Of a stretch of 64,000 nucleotides of DNA, positions 37,700 to 49,589 are shown one piece after another. Source of the stretch: Pseudorasbora parva (Eukaryota > Chordata > Actinopteri > Cypriniformes > Gobionidae). The notes beneath the pieces were generated by a model. The model was not told the DNA's origin and did not search any database. It was given only the letters and a program-made list of their open reading frames with translations. Where the stretch lies: assembly GCF_024679245.1 (NCBI RefSeq), contig NC_090195.1:6901300-6965299 (forward strand). Direction: 5' to 3'. A program made the translations under genes and the position numbers. Numbering within the stretch: position 1 is the stretch's first letter; each line of letters opens with the position of its first letter.

Positions 37700-37963
37700 A
37701 AGCATCCTTCAAAGGATTGTGCTTCAATAGTGCATGGATCATGAAGGACCTGAAAGTCTTGTTGTAAAAAAAGAGGAAGACCTTCGCGTCTTGAGATAAA
37801 ACCTGAAGAGCAGATGAATGCCGTGCGAAAGGGTCTCGGTGAGGGAAGTGGAATCATCCATCATTGGCTACAAACAGGTTGATAGCAGAGCTACACAGAG
37901 CTAATTAGCTGAATCAGTTTTTCGACAGAAAAACTAACTCTGAGCCAATGGTCCGGTCCTATC

Positions 37964-38285
37964 TCAGCAGACCAGGTGAGGAGGCGGCTGGGTAATCTTC
38001 ACACAGGAATCTGCCCTGGGGTGTTGAAGATATGCTCCAGTCAGCTCTGCTGGGTGTTTCAGGCCTGCTTTTCCCTCCCATTAAAGTCTGCAGAAGATGC
38101 CCCAGGTCTGGAAGACGTCCTGCAGTGTTCGTCTTAGCAACCCTAAAGACTACACACCAGTTGCTCTTCTTTCACACGTCATTAATATCGTTGATAGGTT
38201 GGTCCTGAAGTAGCTCTGTCCTCTTGTCACAAACCATCTGGACCCGCTGCTGTTTGCTTACTCTGCACAAGTATACGTGTAGATG
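37964..38285 (+). pseudogene. non-LTR retrotransposon reverse-transcriptase relic
   Basis: In the first frame I read 'SADQVRRRLGNL', then 'CPGVLKICSSQLCWVF' and 'LPLKSAEDAPGLED', ending at a stop near 38138. In a shifted frame from about 38141 it continues 'NPKDYTPVALLSHV', 'RLVLK*LCPLV', 'NHLDPLLFAYS'. This order is the hallmark of the finger and palm start of L2/CR1/Rex1-type reverse transcriptases (family pattern: ADQVR, PGVLK, QLCGVF, DYRPVALTS, LDPLQFAY). The PDGV motif is lost by a small deletion, there are frame changes and two or more stops, and the YVDD catalytic region is absent. Confidence 0.85.
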
Positions 38286-38610
38286 ACAGATTCACATTAA
38301 ATGCCTCAATTATAAAATGCTTGTATGATGTGAATTCATTCTAAATGCCATGGACTTTATACTATTTTGACAAATGAGTATGTATTTTAATGTCAAAACG
38401 GATGCAGACCTATTCCTGTACAATTAATACATTTATTCAGAAAGTTTGCAATAAATTGAAAAATGTCAGAGTAAGGATTCTGTTTCAAATAAACGCTGTT
38501 CTTTTGAATGTTCTACTCATCAAAGAATTCTGGGGGAAAAAATCATAGTATCATACTTTCCAAAAATCTACAAACCTAAGTTTTAGCAATTGTAATAGGT
38601 TTAATTTGTA
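38286..38610. repeat. AT-rich sequence with Rep-1 fragment (minus)
   Basis: From about 38440 'CAAATAAACGCTGTTCTTTT' and 'CTCATCAAAGAATTCTGGGG' match the reverse complement of the middle of Rep-1 and the same block at 60115-60155. Confidence 0.5.
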
Positions 38611-38804
38611 CACTTTAAAAAAAGGCACATTTTGAACTTTTCCAGTATAATCGACTTAAATTATGTTAAACTGACTTTAAAAAATGAGTTACATCTTGTA
38701 TAACTAATTAAAAAAGTTTCATGTTTCTTAACTTAATCTGATGAGTTATAACAATGTAAAAACACATGTTGTCATAACTTATTGAACATATATTTTTTAC
38801 AGTG
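38611..38804. mobile_element. TA-flanked MITE, CACTGTAAAA family, copy 2
   Basis: Flanked by TA (38609-38610, 38805-38806); starts CACTTTAAAAAAAGG and ends TTTTTTACAGTG. Shares its central blocks with 30375-30579. Confidence 0.8.
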
Positions 38805-38825
38805 TAATGGCATACTTGCAGTCTA

Positions 38826-39197
38826 CACTGTAAAAAAATATTTAGAAAAAGAGTTCATTGAAATTAAAATTTTGAGTCAATACAATGATTTTTTTTTTTT
38901 TTTTTTTTGAGATTCGACAACCTTTATTAAAATATTATTAAAAGATTTTGTAAGCATATTGGGTAATTGTGTGTGTTTTATTTCTGATGACGCAGTGAAA
39001 CATGCCAAATATTGCTATTGTCATGATTTATCATTTTTTTATGTGGTTCAGATACAATAATATTTTGAGTTTCTATTTATAAAACAAATTTCCTTCATTG
39101 TATCAACTTAAATTTTTAATTTTAATAAACTCAAAATTTTAAGGCAACCAGGTTACTTTCTTTTTTAAGTTAAACCAACAAAACCCCAAAAACAGTG
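38826..39197. mobile_element. TA-flanked MITE, CACTGTAAAA family, divergent copy 3
   Basis: Flanked by TA (38824-38825, 39198-39199). Begins CACTGTAAAAAAATAT and ends CCCCAAAAACAGTG. Inner arms 'TTGAAATTAAAATTTTGAGT' and 'AACTCAAAATTTTAAGG' are complementary. A T16 run lies near 38890. Confidence 0.7.
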
Positions 39198-39199
39198 TA

Positions 39200-40010
<811 letters not shown>

Positions 40011-40239
40011 CATTCTTCTACCTCTATTTTCAACCAGGCTCATTGTTTTTTTTCTTGTATGTTTCAAAACACTTTCAAGTGAGTGGCACTAAAAGCATGT
40101 TCAGTTTTATCTGAAACTAAGGTGGCCGGGAGAGCTCAGCAGCCTGCAACTGAAGAAAACCACCAGCAAATTAAGAAAACTTCTTCATCAGTTTGACAAC
40201 AAATACTGAAAATACTCACAATGCAACCACAACAAAATT

Positions 40240-41373
40240 GTTTGGTTGTATTGTGAATATTTTCAGCGTGTTTCTGTATTTAGTTTTCATTGTGAGTATT
40301 TGCAGAGTGTTTCTGTATTTGTTGTGTTGTGAATATTTGCAGAGCGTTTCTTTATTTAGTTTTCATTGTGAGTATTTGCAGAGTGTTTCTGTATTTGTTG
40401 TGTTGTGAGTATTAGCAGAGTGTTTCTGTATTTGTTTTGTTGTGAGTATTTGCAGAGTGTTTCTGTATTTGTTGCGTTGTGAGTATTTGCAGAGTGTTTC
40501 TGTATTTAGTTGCGTTGTGAGTATTTGCAGTGTTTCTGTATTTGATGTGTTGTGAGTATTAGCAGAGTGTTTCTGTATTTAGTTGCGTTGTGAGTATTTG
40601 CAGTGTGTTTCTGTATTTAGTTGCGTTGTGAGTATTTGCAGTGTTTCTGTATTTGATGTGTTGTGAGTATTAGCAGAGTGTTTCTGTATTTGTTGTGTTG
40701 TGAGTATTAGCAGAGTGTTTCTGTATTTGTTTTGTTGTGAGTATTTGCAGAGTGTTTCTGTATTTGTTGCGTTGTGAGTATTTGCAGAGTGTTTCTGTAT
40801 TTAGTTGCGTTGTGAGTATTTGCAGTGTTTCTGTATTTGATGTGTTGTGAGTATTAGCAGAGTGTTTCTGTATTTAGTTGCGTTGTGAGTATTTGCAGTG
40901 TGTTTCTGTATTTAGTTGCGTTGTGAGTATTTGCAGTGTTTCTGTATTTGATGTGTTGTGAGTATTAGCAGAGTGTTTCTGTATTTAGTTGTGTTGTGAG
41001 TATTTGCAGAGTGTTTCTGTATTTAGTTGCGTTGTGAGTATTTGCAGAGTGTTTCTGTATTTGTTGCGTTGTGAGTATTTGCAGAGTGTTTCTGTATTTA
41101 GTTGCGTTGTGAGTATTTGCAGTGTTTCTGTATTTGATGTGTTGTGAGTATTAGCAGAGTGTTTCTGTATTTAGTTGTGTTGTGAGTATTAGCAGTGTGT
41201 TTCTGTATTTAGTTGCGTTGTGAGTATTTGCAGAGTGTTTCTGTATTTGATGTGTTGTGAGTATTAGCAGAGTGTTTCTGTATTTAGTTGCGTTGCGAGT
41301 ATTTGCAGAGTGTTTCTGTATTTAGTTTTCATTGTGAGAATTTGCAGTGTTTCTGTATTAGTTGTGTTGTGAG
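40240..41373. repeat. 36-38 bp minisatellite, block 1
   Basis: About 30 units of the form GTGAGTATTTGCAGAGTGTT / TCTGTATTTAGTTGCGTT. Variants differ in GAGTATTAGC versus GAGTATTTGC and in the linker (AGTTGCG, GTTGTG, GATGTG, AGTTTTCA). A roughly 295-bp higher-order period is visible: 40380-40675 is repeated almost identically at 40676-40970. Confidence 0.95.
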
Positions 41374-41676
41374 TAGGGCTGGGATAAACGATTATTTTTT
41401 AAACGATTAATCTAGCGATTATTTTTTTCGCTGCATCGATTAATCTAACGATTAATTTTCCCTGTCCGATTCGGTTACGATTCGATTCGATTACCGATTA
41501 TCTCCCCATTAATTGCCTAATAGCAATTTATACATGTTGATTTAATTATCTGAATGAAAAAACGAATTCCTTAACATTGCAATATATGTTTATTGCTCTT
41601 AAAATTCCAAAGTAAGACTATACAAGAGCAATGCATTCAATAAAACCTTGAAAACATAAAGTAGGCTACACACACA

Positions 41677-41751
<75 letters not shown>

Positions 41752-41763
41752 ACACACACACAG

Positions 41764-41834
<71 letters not shown>

Positions 41835-43124
41835 TAAATAAGTATTAACCTACAACAAAGAAACATATTATACGATTTTTCTATGTATGCAACTCAGCCT
41901 ACAGGCTATGCCCATCGATTAAATATCAACAAGTTGGTTAATCAAATCCGGGGACACACTGCAAGCGTGAGCGTCTCGGCTGCGTGGCGTGTCCGTTTTT
42001 GTTTCGGCTCACATGTTAACAGGTTGGAGTTTGCACACTGCCTGTGACGCGCGGAAAACGCGTGCATGCTGGAAATAGAAGAGCGCCTATTTTTCACACG
42101 TGTTGGGAGCGTCTCCAGGCAAAAGAATAGGAAAAGATGTTTATATATCATTTTGACACGAATACATATTATTAAATTACATTTTCATGTTTGAAAGTCT
42201 GTAGGTTTACATAAATGCAGATATAGGCCTAATTGTAATAATAAAAAACGTCAATTATCGATTTTGAAATATTGCAACTGTCAATACACAACGAAATATT
42301 CTGTAGCCTATTTTGCCGTCAAAACCATAGATATGTGGCTACTCCCGACGTTTTCTTTGCTGTATCAGTAGGCTATTTATGTTTAACATTAGGAATAGGG
42401 CTTCCCTCCGCATCAGTAGCAGCAGCAGCGCCGCGTCAGACACGCTTCTAGTGTGCAAAGGCAGAGAAAACGTCACGCAGCCCCGTGGCTGACCCGCAAC
42501 AGAAACGCCACGCGCATCCGCGGCATGACAGTGAAAAAAGTTACATGTAGAGTGCATTATGGGCGCCAATATTCCGTTTAAAACCGGAATAGTCCTGGGA
42601 TGAAACTGCTCACTTAGAGGATGGATACCCTCGGTCACATCAGCGCGATTAGACATTGAACATTTTAAATTTAAAACAGCTTATTATGTAGGTAACGTAG
42701 CCAATGTGTCTGATGCTTTCACTTGATGCAAACGTTTGTTTTGTGATTAAAATACATCAAATATTACCAAAACATCTGTCTTCCTGTTTGCAGAAATTTG
42801 TTTATGTAGCCGTGACAACAAAACGCGTGCGCGCATCCCTGTGATGCTCCGTGCGCACCGCGCGCCAACCCCATAGACTGTGGCCAACCCGCAAGCCTTG
42901 CACTTCTGAAAGTCTGAGGAGCCACTCGTGTTGCTACCATATATATACATAATAAATAATATACTTAATTACATAATATACTTTATTATGTACTTCTATG
43001 GTTGCTACTACTCTCCGGCGCCGCCATCTTTATTTTGAGTCTGACGAATCGACGCGCATATTTTGCGTCGACGTATTTTTTGCGTCGACGTCATCGATGA
43101 CGTCGACGCGTTGTCCCAGCCCTA
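41374..43124. mobile_element. hAT-type non-autonomous element, 1.75 kb, inside the minisatellite
   Basis: Flanked by GTTGTGAG at 41366-41373 and 43125-43132, an exact 8-bp target duplication. Ends are TAGGGCTGGGATAAACG and, reversed on the right, TAGGGCTGGGACAACGCG. Both ends carry subterminal ATCGATTAAT or CGTCGACG repeats. No transposase frame is left; the right half is CpG-rich and includes promoter-like GC-rich sequence. Confidence 0.95.
41668..41832. repeat. (CA)n microsatellite within the hAT element
   Basis: About 80 CA units with three GACA interruptions. Confidence 0.97.
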
Positions 43125-44494
43125 GTTGTGAGTATTAGCAGAGTGTTTCTGTATTAGTTGTGTTGTGAGTATTAGCAGAGTGTTTCTGTATTAGTTGTGT
43201 TGTGAGTATTTGCAGAGCATTTCTGTATTAGTTGTGTTGTGAGTATTAGCAGAGTGTTTCAGTATTAGTTGCGTTGAGAGTATTTGTAGAGCATCTCTGT
43301 ATTAGTTGTGTTGTAAGTATTAGCAGAGTGTTTCTGTATTAGTTGTGTTGTAAGTATTAGCAGAGTGTTTCTGTATTAGTTGTGTTGTGAGTATTTGCAG
43401 TGTTTCTGTATTAGTTGTGTTGTGAGTATTAGCAGAGTGTTTCCGTATTTAGTTGTGTTGTGAGTATTAGCAGAGTGTTTCTGTATTAGTTGTGTTGTGA
43501 GTATTAGCAGAGTGTTTCCGTATTTAGTTGTGTTGTGAGTATTTGCAGAGTGTTTCTGTATTTGTTGCGTTGTGAGTATTTGCAGAGTGTTTCTGTATTT
43601 AGTTTTCATTGCGAGTATTTGCAGAGTGTTTCTGTATTTAGTTTTCATTGTGAGTATTAGCAGAGTGTTTCTGTATTTAGTTGTGTTGTGAGTATTAGCA
43701 GAGTGTTTCTGTATTTGTTGTGTTGTGAGTATTTGCAGAGCATTTCTGTATTAGTTGTGTTGTGAGTATTTGCAGTGTTTCTGTATTAGTTGCGTTGTGA
43801 GTATTTGCAGTGTTTCTGTATTAGTTGCGTTGTGAGTATTTGCAGTGTTTCTGTATTAGTTGCATTGTGAGTATTAGCAGAGTGTTTCTGTATTAGTTGT
43901 GTTGTGAGTATTTGCAGTGTGTTTCTGTATTAGTTGTGTTGTGAGTATTAGCAGAGTGTTTCTGTATTTGTTGTGTTGTGAGTATTAGCAGAGTGTTTCT
44001 GTATTTGTTGTGTTGTGAGTATTAGCAGAGTGTTTCTGTATTTGTTGTGTTGTGAGTATTAGCAGAGTGTTTCTGGATTTGATGTGTTGTGAGTATTAGC
44101 AGAGTGTTTCTGTATTTGATGTGTTGTGAGTATTAGTGTTTCTGTATTTGTTATTTTGTGAGTATTTGCAGAGTGTTTCTGTATTTGTTGTGTTGCGAGT
44201 ATTAGCAGAGTGTTTCTGTATTTGTTGTGTTGTGAGTATTAGCAGAGTGTTTCTGTATTTGTTGCGTTGTGAGTATTTGCAGAGTGTTTCTGTATTTGAT
44301 GTGTTGTGAGTATTTGTGTTTCTGTATTTGTTATTTTGTGAGTATTTGCAGTGTTTCTGTATTAGTTGCGAGTATTTGCAGAGTGTTTCTTTATTTAGTT
44401 TTCATTGTGAGTATTTGCAGTGTTTCAGTATTTAGTTGCGTTGTGAGTATTAGTGTTTCTGTATTCGTTATTTTGTGAGTATTTGCACAGTGTT
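43125..44494. repeat. 36-38 bp minisatellite, block 2
   Basis: Continues the same units after the hAT insertion, with more units lacking an AG dinucleotide (CTGTATTAGTTG) and shorter forms (GAGTATTAGTGTTTCTG) near the right end. The first eight bases are the duplicated target site. Confidence 0.95.
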
Positions 44495-44560
44495 TCTGTA
44501 ATTTTCTTAATTCTCTGGTGTTTTGTTCATTTGCATGTTTTCTTCAGTCTCTATGCCACC

Positions 44561-45321
44561 ATATAAAACAAATGATCGTCAATGGTTGTTGAATATATCC
44601 AGTTTACTATGGCTATGTGATGCAAACGTCAAAATATATTAGTTTACAAATTTTGCACTATGGTAATCTCATTTTGTGAGATTCAAAAACAGAAGTACAA
44701 CTGCAGTGAAATTTATAGGTTTCTTTTCGGAGTTTTGCAGAAATGTATAGAGGCACACATTTCCAATTAGCCTGCCTATAGGTGGTCCACATCCTTAATT
44801 TCCTGTTTTTATTTTCCTGTGCTTTATCTTCGGCCTTGAATTACCAGTCATCATTGAATCCGCCTCACCTAATAGATTCATTTCTAGTGCTGCTATGTCC
44901 GGTTCTGTTAAGAAACATCAAGGTCTATTTCTGCTTTATTCGCATGAGCGAAATGCATTTAGGGACTGCGGTAATTCTGAAAGGATGGCAAGAGAGATAC
45001 TACACAAATAAATGCAGCCACCCAGCTCTGGGATCTAATTAAGAAATGAAGCACAACATATAATTTAGCACCAAACAATGTGCAATTTCCCCTTCACCCT
45101 CTTAAATTGGTGTAAATGATGTCACCCTGATGGCCAACCGATCCGGCGGCAAAGGTTGATGTCAGGGTTATGAGTCCATTACTACTAACCTCACTGTATA
45201 TTTAAGCTTAAATGACTGGAATGGTGTGTGTTGAAGATGAGAAATGGGGGAATTATAGAAAATGAGAGAGTGAAATAGAGAAAATAAGAGAAACAGTTGT
45301 GCAAAATTAGTTACAATGAGA
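44561..45321. other. unique sequence, no gene seen
   Basis: 44980-45200 has even composition and might be conserved non-coding DNA. The 86-codon frame 44782-45042 lacks a domain. Confidence 0.3.
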
Positions 45322-46039
45322 ATAAAGTCAAGTCATCTTTATTTATATTGCACTTTTTACAATACAGATTGTTTCAAAGCAGCTTTACAGTGACAACAGG
45401 AAAAGAATGCAACAAGTTTGTTTGGGCTGTACAGCAAATCTAGAAGAAAACAGTGTCTTAGTCCAGCAGTAATTTGATTTCCAGTAAGTCATTTCACTGA
45501 TGGTTCATTTCAGTCATAAAAAAGTTATTCATTTAGTTCATTCGTATATGCAGCCGCTCTAGAGAAAGCGATGATGTTATCGTCCAGCTCAGTTCAGTTC
45601 TCATTAAATTGGTGTCAGTGTGGGCAGATCAATAATGTTGTTGAATATTTAGTGTCCCCAACCAAGCAAGGCAAAAGTCAAAGTTGTGGTCGTGTCCGGG
45701 CACAGGTCACCCATCTGATCTGGATACGGCTCGGATCCGGCTGACTACAGTAAACCTCGGGTTTCTCTGGTATTTAATCAGTTGTTATGAGAAGAGTTCA
45801 AGTTAATGCAGCCTAACATTCATTTAACTGATTTGAATAATAGAAATTAATAATGTTCTATATGCATGCTATGTTAAAGAGATTTTTAGTCTAGATTTAA
45901 ACTGACAGAGTGTGTCTGCTTCCCGAACAAAGCTAGGAAGACTGTTCCAGAGTTTAGGTGATAAATAGGAAAAGGATCGACCGCCTGCAGTTAATTTTGA
46001 TATTCTAGGTATTATCAACTGGCCAGAATTTGGAGTTTT
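45322..46039. repeat. dispersed repeat of unknown class
   Basis: 'AAGTCATCTTTATTTATATT', 'TCAAAGCAGCTTTACAGTGA' and, near the end, 'GGAAGACTGTTCCAGAGTTT' and 'GGTATTATCAACTGGCCAGA' are sequences I associate with a frequent cyprinid repeat. No second copy is in this window, so this rests on memory of the family rather than on comparison here. Confidence 0.5.
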
Positions 46040-46057
46040 TTTATTTTATTTTATTTT

Positions 46058-46153
<96 letters not shown>

Positions 46154-46196
46154 TTCATTTATTCATTTATTTATTCATTTATTCATTTATTTATTT
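46040..46196. repeat. (ATTT)n microsatellite
   Basis: Long ATTT run with several CATTT units near the right end, joined directly to the preceding repeat as a tail. Confidence 0.97.
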
Positions 46197-46539
46197 TCCA
46201 TGATAATTCCAGATTTGCTACTACACAGACAGCACAAGCAAATATAAAAATGTTTCTTTTTTAAGATCATGTTCACCAAAAATACAAATAGTGCATATTA
46301 TGAATTTGGAATAAATGTGAAGTATTTATTTCAAATCAATTAAATTGAACAAAATGATGAAACTGAAGTTATGCAATTTTTTTATTTATCATAAATTTAC
46401 ATTTGAATTCCCCTTTTATTTCTAAACCACGAGCCTAAATGTTAAATATTGGTACGTTATAAGTAAAGTAAAATAAAAAAGTAAAGTAGAGATTGCCTGA
46501 GAGCATGTTTGGATTTCCAAATGGGTTGAATACCGCTTT
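46197..46539. other. AT-rich sequence, no gene seen
   Basis: No recognised feature. Confidence 0.4.
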
Positions 46540-46765
46540 GGCTTTTCTGTTTCAGTGCCATTATGTATATTTAGCTTTAAATAAAGCCATTACCAACCTC
46601 TCTGCGGAGGGGTAACATGTCCTAGCATGCATCATTCCTTCTAATTAAGAGCTGTAATGGTTTTGATGGAGCATGCAATGGTACATATTTAGGAGTCAGT
46701 GATATTTATCCAGACTCTGGACAGTCTCAAGAGGGAAACCTTCGCTCGGATTGAAATCTGTAGGT
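46540..46765. other. candidate conserved non-coding element
   Basis: Repeat-free, with 'TAAATAAAGCCATTACCAAC' (about 46576) and 'CTTCTAATTAAGAGCTGTAA' (about 46638), typical of homeodomain and Hox/TALE-type sites. No coding frame. Confidence 0.35.
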
Positions 46766-47439
46766 ATGTTTAAAATAAAAAACAGCATCTTTACAAGACA
46801 TTCTGTTTAGAGCCGTTCCTAGTCTTGCCTTTTATTCATCTCGGAAAAACCTCTCAAGGGTTGAAACATCAAAGAGCTGAAGGCATCAATCACATTAAAG
46901 CAAGACGAGAGTGACTTTCTACTGGAATAAAGTATTTGAAATGTAAAATAGAAGATGTTCTTGTGGGCAAACGGTGGGTGGATGTCTGTTGGTCAGCGTC
47001 ACTCAAGTATTTTGTGGGGAATGCATTATGGGAATGAATTTCGAGTGCAATTTGCGTGCACTCCATGCATTATTTTCTCCATCAAAAGGATCCAGGTTTC
47101 CTGATGAAACAAACATTTTTAACAAAATATAACTATTTTCTCCATTTCGTCATTTGATGAATTACTGCTATCATGATCAATAGTACATTAATTGCATCAA
47201 GCAAATAGTGCTGACTTTTGTGAATAAACTGCAATCTATAATAAGCTTAATTTGCATATAAAGAATGTGTGTTTGAACTAAGAAAGAAAGAGAGTGACTT
47301 AATTTGAATATGCAAACACAACTCTACACCAGTGCAGACGGGGCTTTGTTAAACTGATTTGTGGGCGGTGATTAAGATGTTTTTGTGCTGAAGTATCATG
47401 GCGCAAGCGTTTAGTGAATTCTCCCTTTTGACTTCAAAA
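46766..47439. other. unique sequence, no gene seen
   Basis: No repeat ends or coding frames recognised. Confidence 0.4.
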
Positions 47440-47750
47440 AGTCATTTTAAAAAGCCAACATGAGATCAGGAATTTAGGAGGGCGTAAACAAGATGTCCGA
47501 GAGGGGAAAGACAGGCATGGACAATCAGGACCGGGAAGCTGACAGGTGCGGCCCCAAATCACGCCACAGATATTTATGGGGATGCTAATGACAAGAAGTC
47601 GCTTTTTAATGTCAGGTCTCAACCTGCGATTGCACGCTGGGTTGAGTGATTTGGACGTCCTGACAGTTGTAATTATCCTAGTGTCTTCTGTCAGGCAGGC
47701 AGGGGGCTGAATCTACCTCAATTAGACTGGCTAATGTTCTCTCTCTCATT
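47440..47750. other. candidate conserved non-coding element
   Basis: Repeat-free, GC-balanced block with 'GATATTTATGGGGATGCTAA' near 47570 and 'CTACCTCAATTAGACTGGCT' near 47713. Frames on the minus strand (47434-47622, 47678-47941) have no domains. Confidence 0.35.
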
Positions 47751-48194
47751 CGCTCGTTCTCTTCAGAAACGTTTTTCTGGTTTCGTGAAGGGCAAGAAAG
47801 CACACCGCCTTGTCGGTTCTGCCTTGCCAGCAGCAGACGTGTCATTGAAAATGTTTCCCATTTGAGATTTTTTTTATATCCTTTGGGAAATGTTGGGGCA
47901 CTTGGTTTGTGGACAGACCTTTTTGTCCACTCATTTTCCACTCAAGTTCATGCTCAGTCCTTGCAATGACTCAGAGCCACTAATGTGCTCGACTGAGGCC
48001 AGACCTTCAAACACTAGCCTGCTCCATTATGTGTGCATCTCTGTGCTCAGTCCATCATTTATTCGTCTTTGTGGACAGGGTCTGAGGGGACAGACTGTTC
48101 TTGTTCAGAATTCTATGCACTGCTAAAGCTACAGTATACATTGTTGGTGTTGTTTGCGAAAGAAAGCAGCACTTAAATGGGTACGTGAGAAATG
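47751..48194. other. unique sequence, no gene seen
   Basis: Two opposite-strand frames overlap at 47678-48126; neither is supported. Confidence 0.35.
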
Positions 48195-48318
48195 CATTTT
48201 ACAGACACTTTTATCCAAAGCGACTCTATAGTCAAGGTATACATTAGTTGATGCATTTCCTGGTAATCAAACCCATGACATATGTGTTGCTAAGGCCGTG
48301 GTATACTGAGCTAGAGAG
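48195..48318 (-). repeat. tRNA-derived SINE
   Basis: On the minus strand an A-box-like TAGCTCAGTATACC is followed by a B-box-like GGGTTTGATTACC, and then, towards 48195, 'AGTCGCTTTGGATAAAAGTG', a widespread 3' module of fish SINEs. The tRNA-like head is decayed. RNA polymerase III would have transcribed the parent; the partner LINE is not in this window. Confidence 0.7.
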
Positions 48319-48451
48319 AATTGGGCTTGAAAGTGGAAAGTGAAGGTAGAATTTTGACTTGGACAGTGAGTAACCATGTGCCTACTATCCAAAACTTAAT
48401 TGTAACACCTTAGCAACCCCTTAGCAAAACATTCAGAACTCCTAGCATCAC

Positions 48452-48675
48452 ACTCTAAAAAATGCTGGGTTGTTTTAACCCAATGTTGGGTCAAATATGG
48501 ACTAACCCAGCAATTGGGTCATTTTAACCCAGCAATTGGGTTGTTTTAACCCTGCGGTTGGGTTAAATATTTGCTTAAGACAACCCAATCGCTGGGTTAA
48601 AACATCCCAATTGCTGGGTTAGTCCATATTTGACCCAACATTGGGTTGTTTTTTTACCCAGAATTTTTTTAGAGT
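48452..48675. mobile_element. palindromic MITE, ACTCTAAAAAA...TTTTTAGAGT
   Basis: A 224-bp element whose halves fold on each other: 'TTGGGTCAAATATGGACTAA' pairs with 'TTAGTCCATATTTGACCCAA', and 'AACCCAGCAATTGGG' motifs recur in both directions. Ends ACTCTAAAAAATGCTGGGTT match the family at 18098 and 61404. Its whole length could form a long hairpin if transcribed. Confidence 0.85.
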
Positions 48676-49137
48676 TCATGGGGTTGAGTTTTTCAGAGCC
48701 CCACTAGTGTAAAATCTTATTCCATTACTTGCATTGTTTTTTATTACTGTTTTATTCTAAATACTGGTTGAAAATTGTGGTTGGAAATTATTCACAATGT
48801 TTTATTTTACGATTATACTGTATATTATATTATGCATTTATTTACATCTATCAATGCACTTAAGGTTAGGTAGATTTTTTATTTATTTAACAATATTAAT
48901 AATATAAATATTTTGTGTTTGAAAATACACACTATTGTTCAAAAGTTTACATCAGAAATATATTTTTAATGGGATTTGCCCAAAGTGACAGTAAAGATTT
49001 TGCCTTAAAAAAAAAAAAATAGTACCAACTATTTTTGTGTTCTAGGTAAGAAATAAATTCTAATTTGTGAGTATGTCATGAAAATATTTAAAAATTTAGT
49101 AAATTATTTTATTGTAAATTATTAAATTCTGACTGGG
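48676..49137. repeat. AT-rich sequence with Rep-1 fragment (minus)
   Basis: 48925-49000 includes 'TTGTTCAAAAGTTTACATCA' and 'CAAAGTGACAGTAAAGATTT', reverse complements of Rep-1 blocks. The remainder shows nothing. Confidence 0.5.
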
Positions 49138-49272
49138 AGAGTACCAGTGCTGATGCTTACATTGTGGGGACCAAATGTTAGGGACAGGGGCAGTTTAGGG
49201 GGATAGAATGTACAGTTTGTACAGTGTAAAATACAGTAAACCTGTGGAAAGGCCCCACAATTCACAAAATGC

Positions 49273-49312
<40 letters not shown>
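49138..49312 (+). repeat. GGGGAC-type dispersed repeat, copy 2, ending in (TG)n
   Basis: 'TTAGGGACAGGGGCAGTTTA', 'GGGGATAGAATGTACAGTTT' and a (TG)n tract at 49276-49312. Same order as copy 3 downstream and as copy 1 reversed. Confidence 0.75.
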
Positions 49313-49313
<1 letters not shown>

Positions 49314-49589
49314 CCTGGTAATCCCTACGTTACGGGGACAAAATGTCCCCACAAAGATGGCAATATCCGAAATCCTTGTCCTTGTGGGGACATTTTTAGG
49401 TCCCCATGAGGAAAACATCTTATAAATCACACAGAAGGAGTTTTTTTGAGAAAGTAAAAATGCAGAATGTTTCCTGTGATGGGTAGGTTTAGGGGCAGGG
49501 GCAGGGGCAGTGTAGGGGGATAGGATGTACAGTTTGTACAGTATGAAATCCATTATGCCTATGGAAAGTCCCCATAAAACATGGAAACA

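Larger units (their letters stand above)
40121..44560. repeat. minisatellite-bearing element with inverted flanking arms
   Basis: The left arm 40121-40180 and the right arm 44501-44560 are related inverted sequences: both begin (outside in) with GGTGGC and share ACTGAAGAAAAC and AATTAAGAAAA. Between them lie two minisatellite blocks and a hAT insertion. Without the hAT element the structure is about 2.7 kb, consistent with a small inverted-repeat element whose inside expanded in tandem. Confidence 0.6.

Noticed and set aside
40240..44494. Short frames in the 36-38 bp minisatellite as genes
   Set aside because: They repeat the minisatellite unit in translation and change frame wherever unit length differs.
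45322..46039. Assignment of this repeat to a named retrotransposon family
   Set aside because: I recognise the sequence as common in cyprinid DNA but cannot name its class from what is visible, and no second copy is present for comparison.
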